A DNA stretch of 64,000 nucleotides from Roseiarcus sp963813195 (lineage in GTDB: Bacteria; Pseudomonadota; Alphaproteobacteria; Rhizobiales; Beijerinckiaceae): the NCBI GenBank assembly GCA_963813195.1, contig CAWEYC010000034.1:310001-374000 (forward strand), in the 5' to 3' direction. Below are positions 17,031-27,657 of the stretch, in pieces. Below the pieces are notes generated by a model. The model saw only the letters and a program-made list of their open reading frames with translations, searched no databases and had not been told where the DNA came from. Both the position numbers and the translations under genes were made by a program. How positions within the stretch are numbered: the first letter of the stretch is position 1; each line of letters opens with the position of its first letter.

Positions 17031-17924
17031 TCAGTTCGCGTACACTCGCCCCTCCCCCGCCGCCGCGAGCGCGCGCAGCCCCTCGCGATAGGTCGGGTAG
17101 AGCCAGCGGTAGGCGAGCTTGCGCCGCAGCTTGTCGACCGAGACGCGTCGGTTGCCGTCATAAAAGCTGCGCGCCATCGGCGAAAGCGCCGCGGATTCGA
17201 ACGCCTCTTCACGCGGCGGCGACATGCCCAGCAAGTTCGCGGCAAAGGCGACGACGTCTTGCGGCGGAGCGGGCTCTTCGTCAGCGACGTTCCAGATCTG
17301 CCCCTGCTCACCCGTCGCGATGAGACGAAGGGCGATCTTCGCGAGGTCGTCGACATGGATGCGGCTGAAGACCTGCTCCGGTTTGACGACGCTGCGCGCC
17401 TCACCCGCACGCAATTTGATCAGAACATTGCGGCCAGGTCCGTAAATGCCGGCGAGACGGAGGACATCGACCGGAACGCCCTTTGCCTCGCCGAGAGCGC
17501 GCCACTGGGCCTCGGCGGCAAGCCGCCGCAAACCGCGGCGAGAATCGGGCGAGGCCGGACTCGCCTCGTCGACCCACGCGCCGCCGCGATCGCCATAGAC
17601 CCCGACGCTCGAGAGATAGACAATGCGCTCGAGGTCCGGCGCATCGGCGATCGCCCGCGCGAAATGGGCGAGCGCGGGATCGCCACGCTCATCGGGCGGC
17701 GCGCAGACGAGCAGCGTCTGCGCGCGAGCGAGAGCGCGAAGAAGCCTGTCGTCGTGGCGCATTCGATCGAAAACGAACGCCGCGACGCCATTGCGCCGCA
17801 GATCGTCCGCTGCCTCGGCGCCGCGCGTCGTGCCGCTCGCCTCGACATCGTTCGCACACGCGATCAGACGGCGCGCGCTGTACCCCAGACCGAAACAGAA
17901 TAGCCTCACCGAGTCGTCCCTCAT
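17031..17924 (-). CDS. NAD(P)-dependent epimerase/dehydratase-like protein (extended SDR, YeeZ-like)
   Basis: A 297-residue Rossmann-fold protein. The N-terminal LFCFGLGYSARRL is a nucleotide-binding turn of atypical SDR type, VYLSSVGVYGDRGG holds the Ser/Tyr region, and LRLAGIYGPGRN plus RIHVDDLAKIALR are hallmark blocks of the NAD-dependent epimerase family. The usual YxxxK is replaced by a less clear arrangement (GLRRLAAEAQW), as in YeeZ-like proteins, so catalysis is uncertain. The ATG at 17924 gives the usual start but has a weak ribosome-binding site. Confidence 0.78.
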   Translation of the reverse strand: MRDDSVRLFCFGLGYSARRLIACANDVEASGTTRGAEAADDLRRNGVAAFVFDRMRHDDRLLRALARAQTLLVCAPPDERGDPALAHFARAIADAPDLERIVYLSSVGVYGDRGGAWVDEASPASPDSRRGLRRLAAEAQWRALGEAKGVPVDVLRLAGIYGPGRNVLIKLRAGEARSVVKPEQVFSRIHVDDLAKIALRLIATGEQGQIWNVADEEPAPPQDVVAFAANLLGMSPPREEAFESAALSPMARSFYDGNRRVSVDKLRRKLAYRWLYPTYREGLRALAAAGEGRVYAN

Positions 17925-18113
17925 TCGATCGCCGGCGCGACCGAGCCAAGCCAATCGAACGGCCGAGACTAAAAGCCAGCGCCGACCAAAGAATTCAAGC
18001 CCGATCACTCCCTTGCCGGCGCGATTCCCGCCGCCGGACAGGCAGCGCCCCACGCCATCGGCTTAACCCCGTCGAAAGGACTTGTGCGGGATAATTATCA
18101 AGCCTTCTGAAGG

Positions 18114-19910
18114 GTGAAGTCTCGGAAAGAGCGGGTAATCGTGACGGCCTTATCGTTCGGCTCTTTCTCGGGCTCGCCGGTCGAGACGACGACGCTCGGA
18201 ACAGTGCTGAGCGTGCGCGGCTCGGAAACCTGCATTGGCTTGCCGGCGCCCGCGCTGAGCGAGCAATCGCGCGCGACCGTGGGCTCGTTCCTGGCGATCG
18301 CGGCGGGGCGCCATCGGCTGATCGGCGTGGTGACCGAGGTCGCAAGCAACGACGAGAGCGGCGGCGAAAAGCGATTTGGCGCAGTCGCGCGGGTCGATAT
18401 GATGGGCGAAATCCACACCGACGCCGCTGGCGTCGAACGGTTTTCGCGCGGCGTGTCCGCCTACCCCGCCATCGGCGACGCCGCGCGGATCATCGGGCGC
18501 GACGAATTGCGGCTCGTCTACAAGGCCTCGAGCGCGAAATCGATCAACATCGGCGTCGTTCACAACGACGATTCGATCGCCGCTTGCGTCGACATCGACA
18601 ATCTCCTGAGCAAGCATTTCGCCGTTCTCGGATCGACGGGGGTCGGGAAGTCGAGCGGCGTCGCGGTCATCCTCAACGAAATCCTCGACATCAGACCGGA
18701 TCTTCGCATCTTCCTTCTCGACGGCCACAACGAGTACGGTCGCTGCTTCGGTTCGCGCGCCAACATCGTCAACGCGGCCACTCTGAAGTTGCCGTTCTGG
18801 CTGTTCAACTTCGAAGAGTTCGTCGATGCCCTCTACTACGGGCGCCCTCCCGTCGAGGAGGAGGTCGACATTCTCGCCGAGCAAATCCCAATCGCCAAGA
18901 GTCTCTACCAAACGCACCGCAGCTCGATCGACCGCGTGACCCTGCGCAAGGTCGACCCGAGAAACGCCGGCTATACCGTCGATACGCCAGTTCCCTACAT
19001 GATCCAGGATCTCGTCGCGCTGATCGACGAGCGCATGGGCAAGCTCGAGAACCGCGCCTCGCGCATGCGCCATCACCACTTGCTGATGCGCATCGACGGC
19101 CTGCGCAACGACGCGCGTTACGCCTTCATGTTCGAGAACGCCAACGTCGGCGGCGATACGCTGAGCGACATCCTGACCTATCTCTTTCGCCTCGAGCCGA
19201 ACGGCCAGCCGATGACCGTTCTGCAAGTTGCTGGACTTCCCGTGGAAGTCGTCGACGCCGTCGTCAGCGTCCTTTGTCGCCTTGCGTTCGATTTTGGCCT
19301 GTGGAGCGACGGCGCGATGCCGATGCTGTTCGTCTGCGAGGAGGCGCATCGCTACGCGGCGGCCGATCGCTCGGTCGGATTCGCCCCGACGCGCCGCGCC
19401 CTGCTGCGTATCGCCAAGGAAGGGCGCAAGTACGGCGTTTGTCTCGGCCTCGTCACCCAGCGCCCCGCCGAGCTCGATCCCACGATCATCGCGCAATGCA
19501 GCACATTGTTCGCGATGCGAATGGCGAACGATCGCGATCAGGCGCTGCTGCGATCCGCAGTCACCGACGCGGCGGCCAACCTCATCGCTTTCGTTCCCTC
19601 CTTGGGGACGCGGGAACTCGTCGGCTTCGGCGAAGGCTTTCCCCTGCCGACGCGGATGAAGTTCAATGCGTTGCGGGCCGATCGCCTGCCGCGCAGCGAG
19701 ACCTTCCAGCGCGCCGGCGGCGCCGGGGAGCCGGGCGACGAACGCGCGTTCGTCAAGACGGTCGTCGAGCGTTGGCGCGGCTCCGCCGGCGCGAAGAGCG
19801 CCGCGAACGATGATTTGGGCGTCGACGGGGACGGAGCCCCCAGATCGAGCGCTGCCTCGCCCATCGCCAGCCGTGTCGAACAGATCCGTGCGCAGATCCT
19901 GAAGCGTTGA
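18114..19910 (+). CDS. HerA-like / DUF87 ATPase
   Basis: A protein of up to 598 residues with a HAS-barrel-like N-terminal region followed by a HerA/FtsK-type ATPase. Walker A is GSTGVGKSS at about residues 173-181, Walker B is MLFVCEEAHRY near residue 405, and LGLVTQRPAELDPTII followed by QCSTLFAMRMAND is the sensor/arginine-finger region typical of HerA. Archaeal HerA works with the nuclease NurA on DNA ends, but no nurA is nearby. The start is unclear: GTG at 18114 lacks a ribosome-binding site and a GTG at 18141 has AAAGAG upstream. It is followed after 33 nt by a c-di-GMP protein on the same strand. Confidence 0.85.
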   Translation: MKSRKERVIVTALSFGSFSGSPVETTTLGTVLSVRGSETCIGLPAPALSEQSRATVGSFLAIAAGRHRLIGVVTEVASNDESGGEKRFGAVARVDMMGEIHTDAAGVERFSRGVSAYPAIGDAARIIGRDELRLVYKASSAKSINIGVVHNDDSIAACVDIDNLLSKHFAVLGSTGVGKSSGVAVILNEILDIRPDLRIFLLDGHNEYGRCFGSRANIVNAATLKLPFWLFNFEEFVDALYYGRPPVEEEVDILAEQIPIAKSLYQTHRSSIDRVTLRKVDPRNAGYTVDTPVPYMIQDLVALIDERMGKLENRASRMRHHHLLMRIDGLRNDARYAFMFENANVGGDTLSDILTYLFRLEPNGQPMTVLQVAGLPVEVVDAVVSVLCRLAFDFGLWSDGAMPMLFVCEEAHRYAAADRSVGFAPTRRALLRIAKEGRKYGVCLGLVTQRPAELDPTIIAQCSTLFAMRMANDRDQALLRSAVTDAAANLIAFVPSLGTRELVGFGEGFPLPTRMKFNALRADRLPRSETFQRAGGAGEPGDERAFVKTVVERWRGSAGAKSAANDDLGVDGDGAPRSSAASPIASRVEQIRAQILKR

Positions 19911-19943
19911 TGGGCGTCGGCGCGGCAATTGCGGGAGACGGCG

Positions 19944-21596
19944 ATGCCTAGCGCTAGGGACGACGACGCTCTCCGCCCCGAACCCCGATCTTCGCTGCTG
20001 CGCGCCGCCATCGCCGCCTTGCCGATCCCAATCGAGGTGCTCGCGCGCGACGGCAACCGGGTCTTTGTCAATCCGGCCGCCCAGCGCGCCCTTACGCCGG
20101 TCGGTGACGGCGCCGAATGCGAGGAGACGGTCCGCGATGGCCGCGCCGTCCTGATCCAGCGCCAAGACTTCAGCGCCGAGGGACGCGCATATCGGGTTTG
20201 CGCCGCCACCGGCATCGAGGATCAGCGCCGCCTGCAGGACGAGTTGTTCCAACGGGCCTATTTCGACAGCCTGACAAAATTGCCCAACCGAGGGTTCTTC
20301 GAGGAGGCGATCGGCCAATCCACTCGATCGGGCGGGAACCATCTGGAATTCGCCGTGACCGTCGTCGGCCTCGATCAGTTCGGCGCCGTCAACGAGTTCT
20401 ACGGGCGTGTCGTCGGCGACGCGTTGCTCGCCGAAGCGGGCCGGCGCATCACCGCCGAACTCGACGACGGCGACATGGCGGCCAGAACCGGCGGCGATGA
20501 GTTCTCGCTCTTGGTGGCAAAGCGCCAAGGCGGGGATAATGTCACGGCCAAGATCGGTCGCGTTCTGTCCCGGCTCAAGGATCCCTTCTTCGTCGACGGT
20601 CTGGAGATCCTCATTTCGGCGTCGGCCGGCTTCAGTCTGTATCCTCTCCATGACGCAGCGGTGGACGGCTTGATTTCCAAGGCGGATGCCGCGCTGACGC
20701 AGGCCAAACGGCGCTTCAAGGGCGAGGCGCGTCTTTACGAACCGGCTCTCGCCGTTCGCGCGCACGAACGCGCCCGCCTTGAGCAGAACCTTCGTCTGGC
20801 CGTGCGCGACCGACGTTTTCGCTGCGCATTGCAGCCGAAGGTCGATTTCCGCTCGGGCGAGATCGACGGGCTCGAGATCCTCATGCGTTGGCAGGACGAA
20901 AATGGAGCGGCGCGCACTCCGGGCGACTCCATCGCCTTCGCCCTGAACGCCGGCTTGATGAATGAGATCACACACCTTGTCTTCGAGGAAACTCTGGCCT
21001 CGCTCGACGCCATCGATGCAGCATTCGGCCCCAATCTGCGGCTCGGATTCAACATCGCAGCCCAACAGGCCGGCGACGCCCGCTTCATGCGCGCGTTCGC
21101 CGATCGCCTCGCCGCGAGCGGTCACGCACACCGCTTCATGATCGAACTCACCGAAGAAGCGTTTCTGCTTGCCAGCCAATTCCAGCTTCAGGTCGCGCCG
21201 ATGTTGCGCGAGGTCGGCGCGAAGATTTCGATCGACGATTTCGGCGTCGGTTATTCCTCGCTGTCGACGCTCGCCGAGATCACCGCGGACGAAATCAAGG
21301 TCGATCGTTCGTTCATCACCGCGATTCACGAAAAGCCGAGAAATCAGGGTCTGCTCAAGGCAATCGAGTCGATCGGCGAGGCGTTGAGCACGAAAGTGAT
21401 GGTCGAGGGCGTCGAGACCCGCGAAGAACTCGCCTACCTCCGCGACTGTACAAATATTCGCGTCGGACAAGGCTACTACTTCTCGCCGCCGATCCTGCTC
21501 GGCGATAGCGCGATCGGGCCGCGCATGACCGGGAATTGGCGCGAGCGGATGCGGCCGGCGCCAGCCGCTCGCGCCAGCCAGCCCCGTGCGCCATGA
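19944..21596 (+). CDS. PAS-GGDEF-EAL cyclic-di-GMP turnover protein
   Basis: A 550-residue protein with a short PAS-like N-terminus (AALPIPIEVLARDGNRVFVN), a GGDEF domain with an intact GGDEF at about 183-187 and an EAL domain. The EAL motif reads EILMRW, retaining the catalytic E-x-L-x-R pattern; ELTE, DDFGVGYSS, IKVDRSF, VEGVET and GQGYYFSPP are also present, so both synthesis and breakdown of c-di-GMP are possible. GGGAG lies 6 nt before the chosen ATG. It is probably cotranscribed with the HerA-like gene. No transmembrane segment is evident, so it should be cytoplasmic. Confidence 0.9.
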   Translation: MPSARDDDALRPEPRSSLLRAAIAALPIPIEVLARDGNRVFVNPAAQRALTPVGDGAECEETVRDGRAVLIQRQDFSAEGRAYRVCAATGIEDQRRLQDELFQRAYFDSLTKLPNRGFFEEAIGQSTRSGGNHLEFAVTVVGLDQFGAVNEFYGRVVGDALLAEAGRRITAELDDGDMAARTGGDEFSLLVAKRQGGDNVTAKIGRVLSRLKDPFFVDGLEILISASAGFSLYPLHDAAVDGLISKADAALTQAKRRFKGEARLYEPALAVRAHERARLEQNLRLAVRDRRFRCALQPKVDFRSGEIDGLEILMRWQDENGAARTPGDSIAFALNAGLMNEITHLVFEETLASLDAIDAAFGPNLRLGFNIAAQQAGDARFMRAFADRLAASGHAHRFMIELTEEAFLLASQFQLQVAPMLREVGAKISIDDFGVGYSSLSTLAEITADEIKVDRSFITAIHEKPRNQGLLKAIESIGEALSTKVMVEGVETREELAYLRDCTNIRVGQGYYFSPPILLGDSAIGPRMTGNWRERMRPAPAARASQPRAP

Positions 21597-21707
21597 CGAT
21601 GGCGAGCGAAGAACGCGCGCTCATCGAGGCGTTGCCGGCTACCTCGCCCACACCGTTCGCTCACAGCCACCTTTCGCGGTGAAAACAGCGCCGGCGCAAA
21701 TCGCCCG

Positions 21708-23417
21708 CTATTTCTTCTTCTTCGGCATGTAGAGGTCGGTCAGCGTGCCCGCAAAGGCCTCGGCCGACATCGCAAACGTCTCCGACAGCGTCGGATGGGG
21801 ATGAATAGTCAGGCCCACGTCTTCGGCGTCGCAGCCCATTTCGATCGCCAGCGTCGCTTCGGCGATCAGGTCGCCGGCGTTCGGGCCTACGATGCCGCAC
21901 CCGATGAGGCGTCCACTCGCCTCGTCCCACAGAGTTTTCGTCAAGCCCTCGTCGCGGCCGAGCGACAGCGAGCGTCCGCTCGCGGCCCAGGGGAAAACCG
22001 CCCTGCCGAAGGCGAGCCCCCTCGCCTTGGCCTCGGTCTCCGTGACGCCGACCCACGCGACTTCCGGATCGGTGTAAGCGACCGACGGGATCGCCTTGGC
22101 GTCGAAGGCGGATTTGTGACCGCTGGCCGCTTCGGCCGCGACCTTGGCTTCATGCGTCGCCTTGTGCGCAAGCATCGGCTGGCCCACGACGTCGCCGATA
22201 GCGAATATATGGGGGACATTGGTGCGCATTTGCTTGTCGGCGGCGATGAAGCCGCGCTGGTCGACCTCGACCCCTGCCGCCGCCGCGCCGATCGCGGCGC
22301 CGTTCGGGCGGCGCCCGACCGAAACCAGCATCGCGTCGAACACGTCGCTGCCCGCGCCGCCCTTGCCCTCGAAGGCGACGTGCAGGCCGTCGGGCCGAGC
22401 CTCGACCGCCGTCACCTTGGTTTCGAGCAGGATCTTCTCGTAACGCTTTTCGACGCGCTTGGCGAAGGGCGCGACGATGTCGCGGTCCGCGCCCGGCATC
22501 AATTGATCCATCATCTCGATGACGGTGATTTTGGAGCCGAGCGCGTTGTAGACCGTCGCCATCTCCAGCCCGATGATGCCGCCGCCGAGGACCAGCAGCC
22601 GCTTGGGCGTGGATTTCAATTCGAGCGCGTCGGTCGAATCCCAGATGCGCGGATCGCGCGGAATGAAGCCCGGCGTCGCCGCCTCCGAACCCGCCGCGAT
22701 GATCGCCGAGGTGAAACGGATCACACGCTGGCCGTCGGCGGTCTCGACCGCCAGCGTATGGGGGGAGGTGAAGGCGCCTTCGCCCCTGACTACAGTCACC
22801 TTGCGCTGGCGGGCGAGGCCGGTCAGCCCTGTCGTCAATCGCTTGACGACGCCCTCCTTCCAGCGACGCAGAGCGTCGAGGTCAAAGCGCGGTGCGCCGA
22901 AGGCGACGCCGTGCTCGGACATTTCCGACACCTCGTCTATGACTTTAGCGGCGTGCAATAGAGCCTTGGACGGTATGCAGCCGACGTTGAGGCAGACGCC
23001 GCCCAAGGTCGGCCGACGGTCGACCAACACGACGTGCTTGCCGAGATCGGCGGCGCGGAAGGCCGCGGTGTAGCCGCCGGGCCCGGCGCCGAGAACGAGG
23101 ATGTCGCACTCGAAGTCAGCCTTCGCCGCCGCTGGCGACGCCGCCGGCTTCTCCGCGGCCGGAGAGGATGCAGGCGCCGCGGCGCTTTCCTCGAACAACG
23201 CCAGCAGGGCGCCCTGGCTTACTTTGTCGCCGACCTTGACCTTGACTTCGCTGATCACGCCGGCCTCCGGCGCGGGCACGTCGAGCGTCGCCTTGTCGCT
23301 TTCGAGCGTCAGGATGACGTCTTCTTTCGCAACGGCCTGCCCGGGCTTGATGAGCACCTCGGTGATCGGCACGTCCTTGAAGTCGCCGATGTCGGGAAGC
23401 CTGATTTCACCCGCCAT
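21708..23417 (-). CDS. lpdA: Dihydrolipoamide dehydrogenase (E3) with N-terminal lipoyl domain
   Basis: E3 reoxidises dihydrolipoyl groups of the pyruvate dehydrogenase complex, passing electrons to NAD+. This 569-residue form carries an extra lipoyl domain (residues 1-80, LESDKATLDVPAPE) joined by an Ala/Pro linker to the flavoprotein: FAD motif GAGPGGY, redox disulphide GGVCLNVGCIPSK, NAD motif LGGGIIGLEMA, FAIGDVVGQPMLAHKA, and the C-terminal HPHPTLSE with the catalytic His-Glu pair. It is the last gene of the aceE-aceF-lpdA operon, 51 nt after aceF. Lipoylated E3 is known from several proteobacteria. Confidence 0.95.
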   Translation of the reverse strand: MAGEIRLPDIGDFKDVPITEVLIKPGQAVAKEDVILTLESDKATLDVPAPEAGVISEVKVKVGDKVSQGALLALFEESAAAPASSPAAEKPAASPAAAKADFECDILVLGAGPGGYTAAFRAADLGKHVVLVDRRPTLGGVCLNVGCIPSKALLHAAKVIDEVSEMSEHGVAFGAPRFDLDALRRWKEGVVKRLTTGLTGLARQRKVTVVRGEGAFTSPHTLAVETADGQRVIRFTSAIIAAGSEAATPGFIPRDPRIWDSTDALELKSTPKRLLVLGGGIIGLEMATVYNALGSKITVIEMMDQLMPGADRDIVAPFAKRVEKRYEKILLETKVTAVEARPDGLHVAFEGKGGAGSDVFDAMLVSVGRRPNGAAIGAAAAGVEVDQRGFIAADKQMRTNVPHIFAIGDVVGQPMLAHKATHEAKVAAEAASGHKSAFDAKAIPSVAYTDPEVAWVGVTETEAKARGLAFGRAVFPWAASGRSLSLGRDEGLTKTLWDEASGRLIGCGIVGPNAGDLIAEATLAIEMGCDAEDVGLTIHPHPTLSETFAMSAEAFAGTLTDLYMPKKKK

Positions 23418-23468
23418 GGATCTACGCTCCCTCGTCGATCGAAAACTTCGTCACTGTCGCAAGTCGCC

Positions 23469-24737
23469 TCAGAGCAGCACGCGCCGCATGTCCTCGATGA
23501 GGCCCGAGAGATGGCGCATGAACCGGGCGGCCGCGGCGCCGTCGATGACGCGGTGATCGTAAGAGAGGCACAGCGGCAACATCAGGCGAGGTCGGAAAGC
23601 CTCGCCATCCCAGACCGGCGCCATCTTCGAACGCACGACGCCGAGGATCGCGACTTCCGGCGCGTTGACGATCGGCGTGAACGCCGTGCCGCCGATGCCG
23701 CCGAGCGAGGAGATGGTGAAGGTCGCGCCCTGCATTTCGGCCGGTGAAAGCTTGCCGTCGCGCGCCTTGGCCGAGAGCGCGCCCAATTCGCGCGCGAGTT
23801 CGATGACGCCCTTCTTGTCGACGTCCTTGACGACCGCGACCACGAGCCCCTCGGACGTGTCGACGGCGACGCCGATATGCCAATAGTGACGGTAGATCAA
23901 AGAGTCCTTTGTCGAGGCTAATGCGGAATTGAAGGTCGGAAAGGCCTTCAGGGAGGCGACCGACGCCTTCATCAGCAGCGGAAGGAGGGAAACGCGATAA
24001 GGCGCTTTCTTGTCGGCCTTGGCCTCGTCGTCGAGCGTCTTGCGGAAAGCGTCGACCTCGGTGATGTCGGCTTCGTCGCAATGCGTGACATGGGGCACGT
24101 TGACCCACGAAGCATGGAGACGCGGGCCGGAAATGCGCTTGATGCGCGACAGCGGCACGGTCTCCACCGGACCGAACTTGGCGAAATCGACCGCGGGAAT
24201 TTCTGGCAGCGCCGCGCCGCCGCCTGTTCCGGCCCCGCCGAAGGCGGCCTTTACGTCTTCGACGGTGATGCGGCCTTTCTCGCCGGAACCACGTACCGAG
24301 GTGAGATCGACGCCGAGATCGCGGGCGAGGCGCCGCGCCGCCGGACCAGCGAAGACACCGGAGAAGTCAGCCAAAGCAGAGCTCGCCTTGGCGACCGGCG
24401 GGGCGGCCGGAGCTGGCGCGACGGCCGTTGGGGCCGGCGCGGCAGGCGCTGGAGCGGACGGAGCGGAAGCAGGAGCCGGAGCGGCCGGCGCGGCGCCGCC
24501 CGCCTCGTCCAACGTCAGCAGCGCCGATCCCATCGAGACCTTGTCGCCGATCTTGGCGACGATCTCGCCGACGACGCCCGCCGCCGGCGCCGGGACGTCG
24601 AGCGTCGCCTTGTCGGATTCGAGAGTCAGCAGCGGTTGCTCGGCCGTCACCTTATCCCCTGGCTTGACCAGGATCTCGATGATCGGCACGTTCTTGAAGT
24701 CGCCGATGTCGGGGACTTTGACTTCGATTTTCGCCAC
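23469..24737 (-). CDS. aceF: Pyruvate dehydrogenase E2, dihydrolipoamide acetyltransferase
   Basis: A 422-residue E2 with one lipoyl domain (residues 1-80, LESDKATLDVPAPA), an Ala/Pro-rich hinge (about 85-120), a peripheral subunit-binding domain (AARRLARDLGVDLTSVRGSG) and the catalytic domain with LSYDHRVIDGAAAARF, including the HxxxDG active site. It moves the acetyl group to CoA and forms the complex core. It lies 53 nt after aceE and 51 nt before lpdA in one operon. The single lipoyl domain is fewer than the three of E. coli; the extra one is on E3 here. Confidence 0.95.
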   Translation of the reverse strand: MAKIEVKVPDIGDFKNVPIIEILVKPGDKVTAEQPLLTLESDKATLDVPAPAAGVVGEIVAKIGDKVSMGSALLTLDEAGGAAPAAPAPASAPSAPAPAAPAPTAVAPAPAAPPVAKASSALADFSGVFAGPAARRLARDLGVDLTSVRGSGEKGRITVEDVKAAFGGAGTGGGAALPEIPAVDFAKFGPVETVPLSRIKRISGPRLHASWVNVPHVTHCDEADITEVDAFRKTLDDEAKADKKAPYRVSLLPLLMKASVASLKAFPTFNSALASTKDSLIYRHYWHIGVAVDTSEGLVVAVVKDVDKKGVIELARELGALSAKARDGKLSPAEMQGATFTISSLGGIGGTAFTPIVNAPEVAILGVVRSKMAPVWDGEAFRPRLMLPLCLSYDHRVIDGAAAARFMRHLSGLIEDMRRVLL

Positions 24738-24790
24738 AGGCGCCTCTCCTTCGCGCGTGCCAGGTCAGTTCCAGAGAATTACGAAACCTT

Positions 24791-27455
24791 TCAGCTCCGC
24801 GCGGGGCTCGCTCTTTCCGGATCGATCTTGTAGAGCGCGATCGCCTCGGAAACGCGTTTGCTCGGCAGAAGCTGATCGTCGGCGAGGGCCTTGAGGCCGG
24901 CCAGCGCGACGTGATAGCGATCGACCTCGAAGAACGAGCGCAGCCGGCGCCGGTAGTCCGACCGGCCGAATCCGTCGGTGCCGAGAACTCTGTAGCGGGC
25001 GGGAACGAACGGCCTGATGCCGTCCGGAATCGTTTTGACGTAATCCGTGGCGGCTACGACCGGTCCGACGCCCTTGCGCAACACTTGCTCCACGTAGGAA
25101 ACGCGCGGCGGCTCCTCGGGATGCAGCATCGACCAGCGCTCCGCCTCCAGCCCGTCGCGACGCAATTCCGTAAAGCTCGTCACGCTCCAAATTTCGCTCG
25201 ACACCCCGAAGTCCTTGGCGAGCAGTTCGGCTCCCGCCTCGACCTCGCGCAGGATCGCGCCCGAGCCGAGCAGTCGGACGCGCGGACCCGATTTCTCCGC
25301 CTCGACGACGCGCAGCTTGTACATGCCCTTGAGAATGCCCCCCTCCGCGCCTTCGGGCATTCCAGGATGGGGGTAATTCTCGTTGAGCGTCGTGATGTAA
25401 TAATAGACGTCCTCGTTGTCCGCATACATGCGCTTCAGGCCGGCTTGAATGATGACCGCGAGTTCGTAGGCGTAAGTCGGATCGTAACCGATGCAATTGG
25501 GGATGGTCGAAGCGAGCACATGGCTGTGGCCGTCCTCGTGCTGCAGCCCTTCGCCGTTGAGGGTCGTGCGCCCGGATGTCCCGCCGATCAGGAAGCCGCG
25601 CGTGCGCATGTCGCCGGCCGCCCACGCGAGATCGCCGACCCGCTGGAAGCCGAACATGGAATAGTAGATGTAGAACGGGATCATCGGCGTGTTCGACGTC
25701 GAGTACGACGTTCCCGCGGCGATGAACGAGGCCATGGCGCCGGGCTCGTTGATCCCTTCCTGCAAGATCTGCCCCTTGGGGTCTTCGCGGTAATACATCA
25801 GCTGGTCGGCGTCCTGCGGCCGATAAAGCTGGCCGACCTGGCTGAAGATGCCGACCTGGCGAAACAGCCCCTCCATGCCGAAGGTGCGGCTTTCATCGGG
25901 CACGATCGGCACGATGCGCGAGCCGATCGCCTTGTCGCGCAGCAGCGTCGTCAGAACGCGCACGAACGCCATCGTGGTGGAAATCTCGCGCCCCTCGGCG
26001 GTCGGTTTCAGGAGCGCGTCGAACGCGGCGAGCGGCGGAATCTCAAGCGGCGCGCTGACGCGACGGCGCGACGGCAGCGCCCCGCCGAGCGCGGCGCGAC
26101 GCTCGCGCAAGTATTTCATTTCGGCGCCGTCCTCGGGCAGGCGCAGGAAGGGAACCTTGTCGATCTCGTCGTCGGTAATCGGAATGTGGAAGCGATCGCG
26201 GAAGGCCTTCAGGGCGTGGTCGCCGATCTTCTTTGCTTGATGGGCGATCATCTGGCCCTCGCCCGCCTCCCCCATGCCGTACCCCTTCACGGTCTTGGCG
26301 AGAATGACGGTCGGCTGACCCTTATGCTCGGCGGCCGCCTTGTAGGCGGCGTAAACCTTGATGGGATCATGGCCGCCTCGGGTCAGCGACCAGATTTTGT
26401 CGTCGCTCCAGTCGGCGACCATCGCCGCGGTCTCGGGATAACGGCCGAAGAAATTCTTGCGAATATAGGCGCCGTCCTTGGACTTGAAGTCCTGATATTC
26501 GCCGTCGACGCATTCCTCCATCAACTGGCGCAGCTTGCCCCCGCTATCCTTGGCGAGCAATTCGTCCCAGTTCGAGCCCCATAGGCACTTGATGACGTTC
26601 CAGCCGGCGCCGCGGAAATCGGCCTCCAGTTCCTGCACGATCTTGCCATTGCCTCGCACCGGCCCATCGAGGCGCTGCAAATTGCAATTGACGACGAAGA
26701 TAAGGTTGTCGAGCTTCTCGCGCCCCGCGAGCGAAATCGCGCCGAGCGATTCCGGCTCATCCATCTCGCCGTCGCCGCAGAACACCCAGACCTTGCGCCC
26801 GGTCGTGTCGGCGAGTCCGCGCCCTTGGAGATAGCGCAGAAAGCGCGCCTGGTAGATCGCCATCAGCGGCCCCAGCCCCATCGAAACCGTGGGAAACTGC
26901 CAGAAATCCGGCATCAGCCAGGGATGCGGATAAGACGACAGCCCCTTGCCGCCAACCTCCTGGCGAAAATTGACGAGTTGATCTTCAGCGAGGCGTCCCT
27001 CGAGGAAGGCGCGCGCATAAATGCCGGGCGAGCTGTGACCCTGGAAATAGACGAGATCGCCACCCTGCGTCTCGTCCGGCGCGCGCCAGAAATGCATGAA
27101 ACCCGTGTCGTACAGCGTCGCCGCCGACTGGAAGCTCGCGATATGGCCGCCGAGCTCGGAAGAACTCCTTGTTGGCGCGCAACACGATCGCCGCCGCGTT
27201 CCAGCGGACATAGTGGCGGATGGTTTGCTCGAGCGTCCGGTCGCCGGGATGCTCCGGCTGATCTTCAGGGCGTATCGTGTTGACGTAGGCCGTGTTGGCG
27301 GCGAACGGCAGGCGCGCGCCCTTGCGACGGGCCGATGTCACGACGGCGTCGAGCAACTCGTCGACGCGCTCCACACCTTCGAATGCCTCGACTGAATCGA
27401 GTGCATCGAGCCACTCCCGCATCTCTGCGGCGTCGCCCTTGGGATCGTCGGTCAT
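24791..27455 (-). CDS. aceE: Pyruvate dehydrogenase E1, homodimeric type (one frameshift)
   Basis: Thiamine-dependent E1 that decarboxylates pyruvate and acetylates E2. Summed across a frameshift at about 27160, the product is close to 887 residues, the length of E. coli AceE. The first frame gives MTDDPKGDAAEMREWLDALD to RWNAAAIVLRANKE; the second continues SELGGHIASFQSAATLYDTGF to the end. The thiamine motif CGDGEMDEPESLGA to NCN, FQGHSSPGIYARAFLEGR and YDPTYAYELAVI are family blocks. GGGAGG precedes the ATG at 27455. The total is one base longer than a multiple of three, so a single extra base is the simplest cause. First gene of the aceE-aceF-lpdA operon. Confidence 0.92.
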
Positions 27456-27657
27456 TGAGCCTCCCTCACGCCGTCGGCCGCCGAATTCGTCGGTGTCCGA
27501 GCGCTGCCTGTGTGTCACGGCGCTTGCCCATTGGCAATGCCGACGCCGGCGGCTCAAACATGCGGAATACGCATAGCAAAACGACTGAGATCGGCGCTCA
27601 CCACTACCAAAGGCGAAGATTATCCGCTAAGCGGAGCCAAGGCGATGAGGAATTCGC

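Noticed and set aside
18150..21470. Very long open frame (1106 codons) on the minus strand opposite the HerA-like and GGDEF-EAL genes.
   Set aside because: It is a high-GC antisense shadow: composition is Arg/Ala/Asp-rich without domains, while the plus strand shows clear Walker and GGDEF/EAL motifs.
24911..26584. 557-codon plus-strand frame opposite aceE.
   Set aside because: Antisense shadow of a well-conserved enzyme gene.
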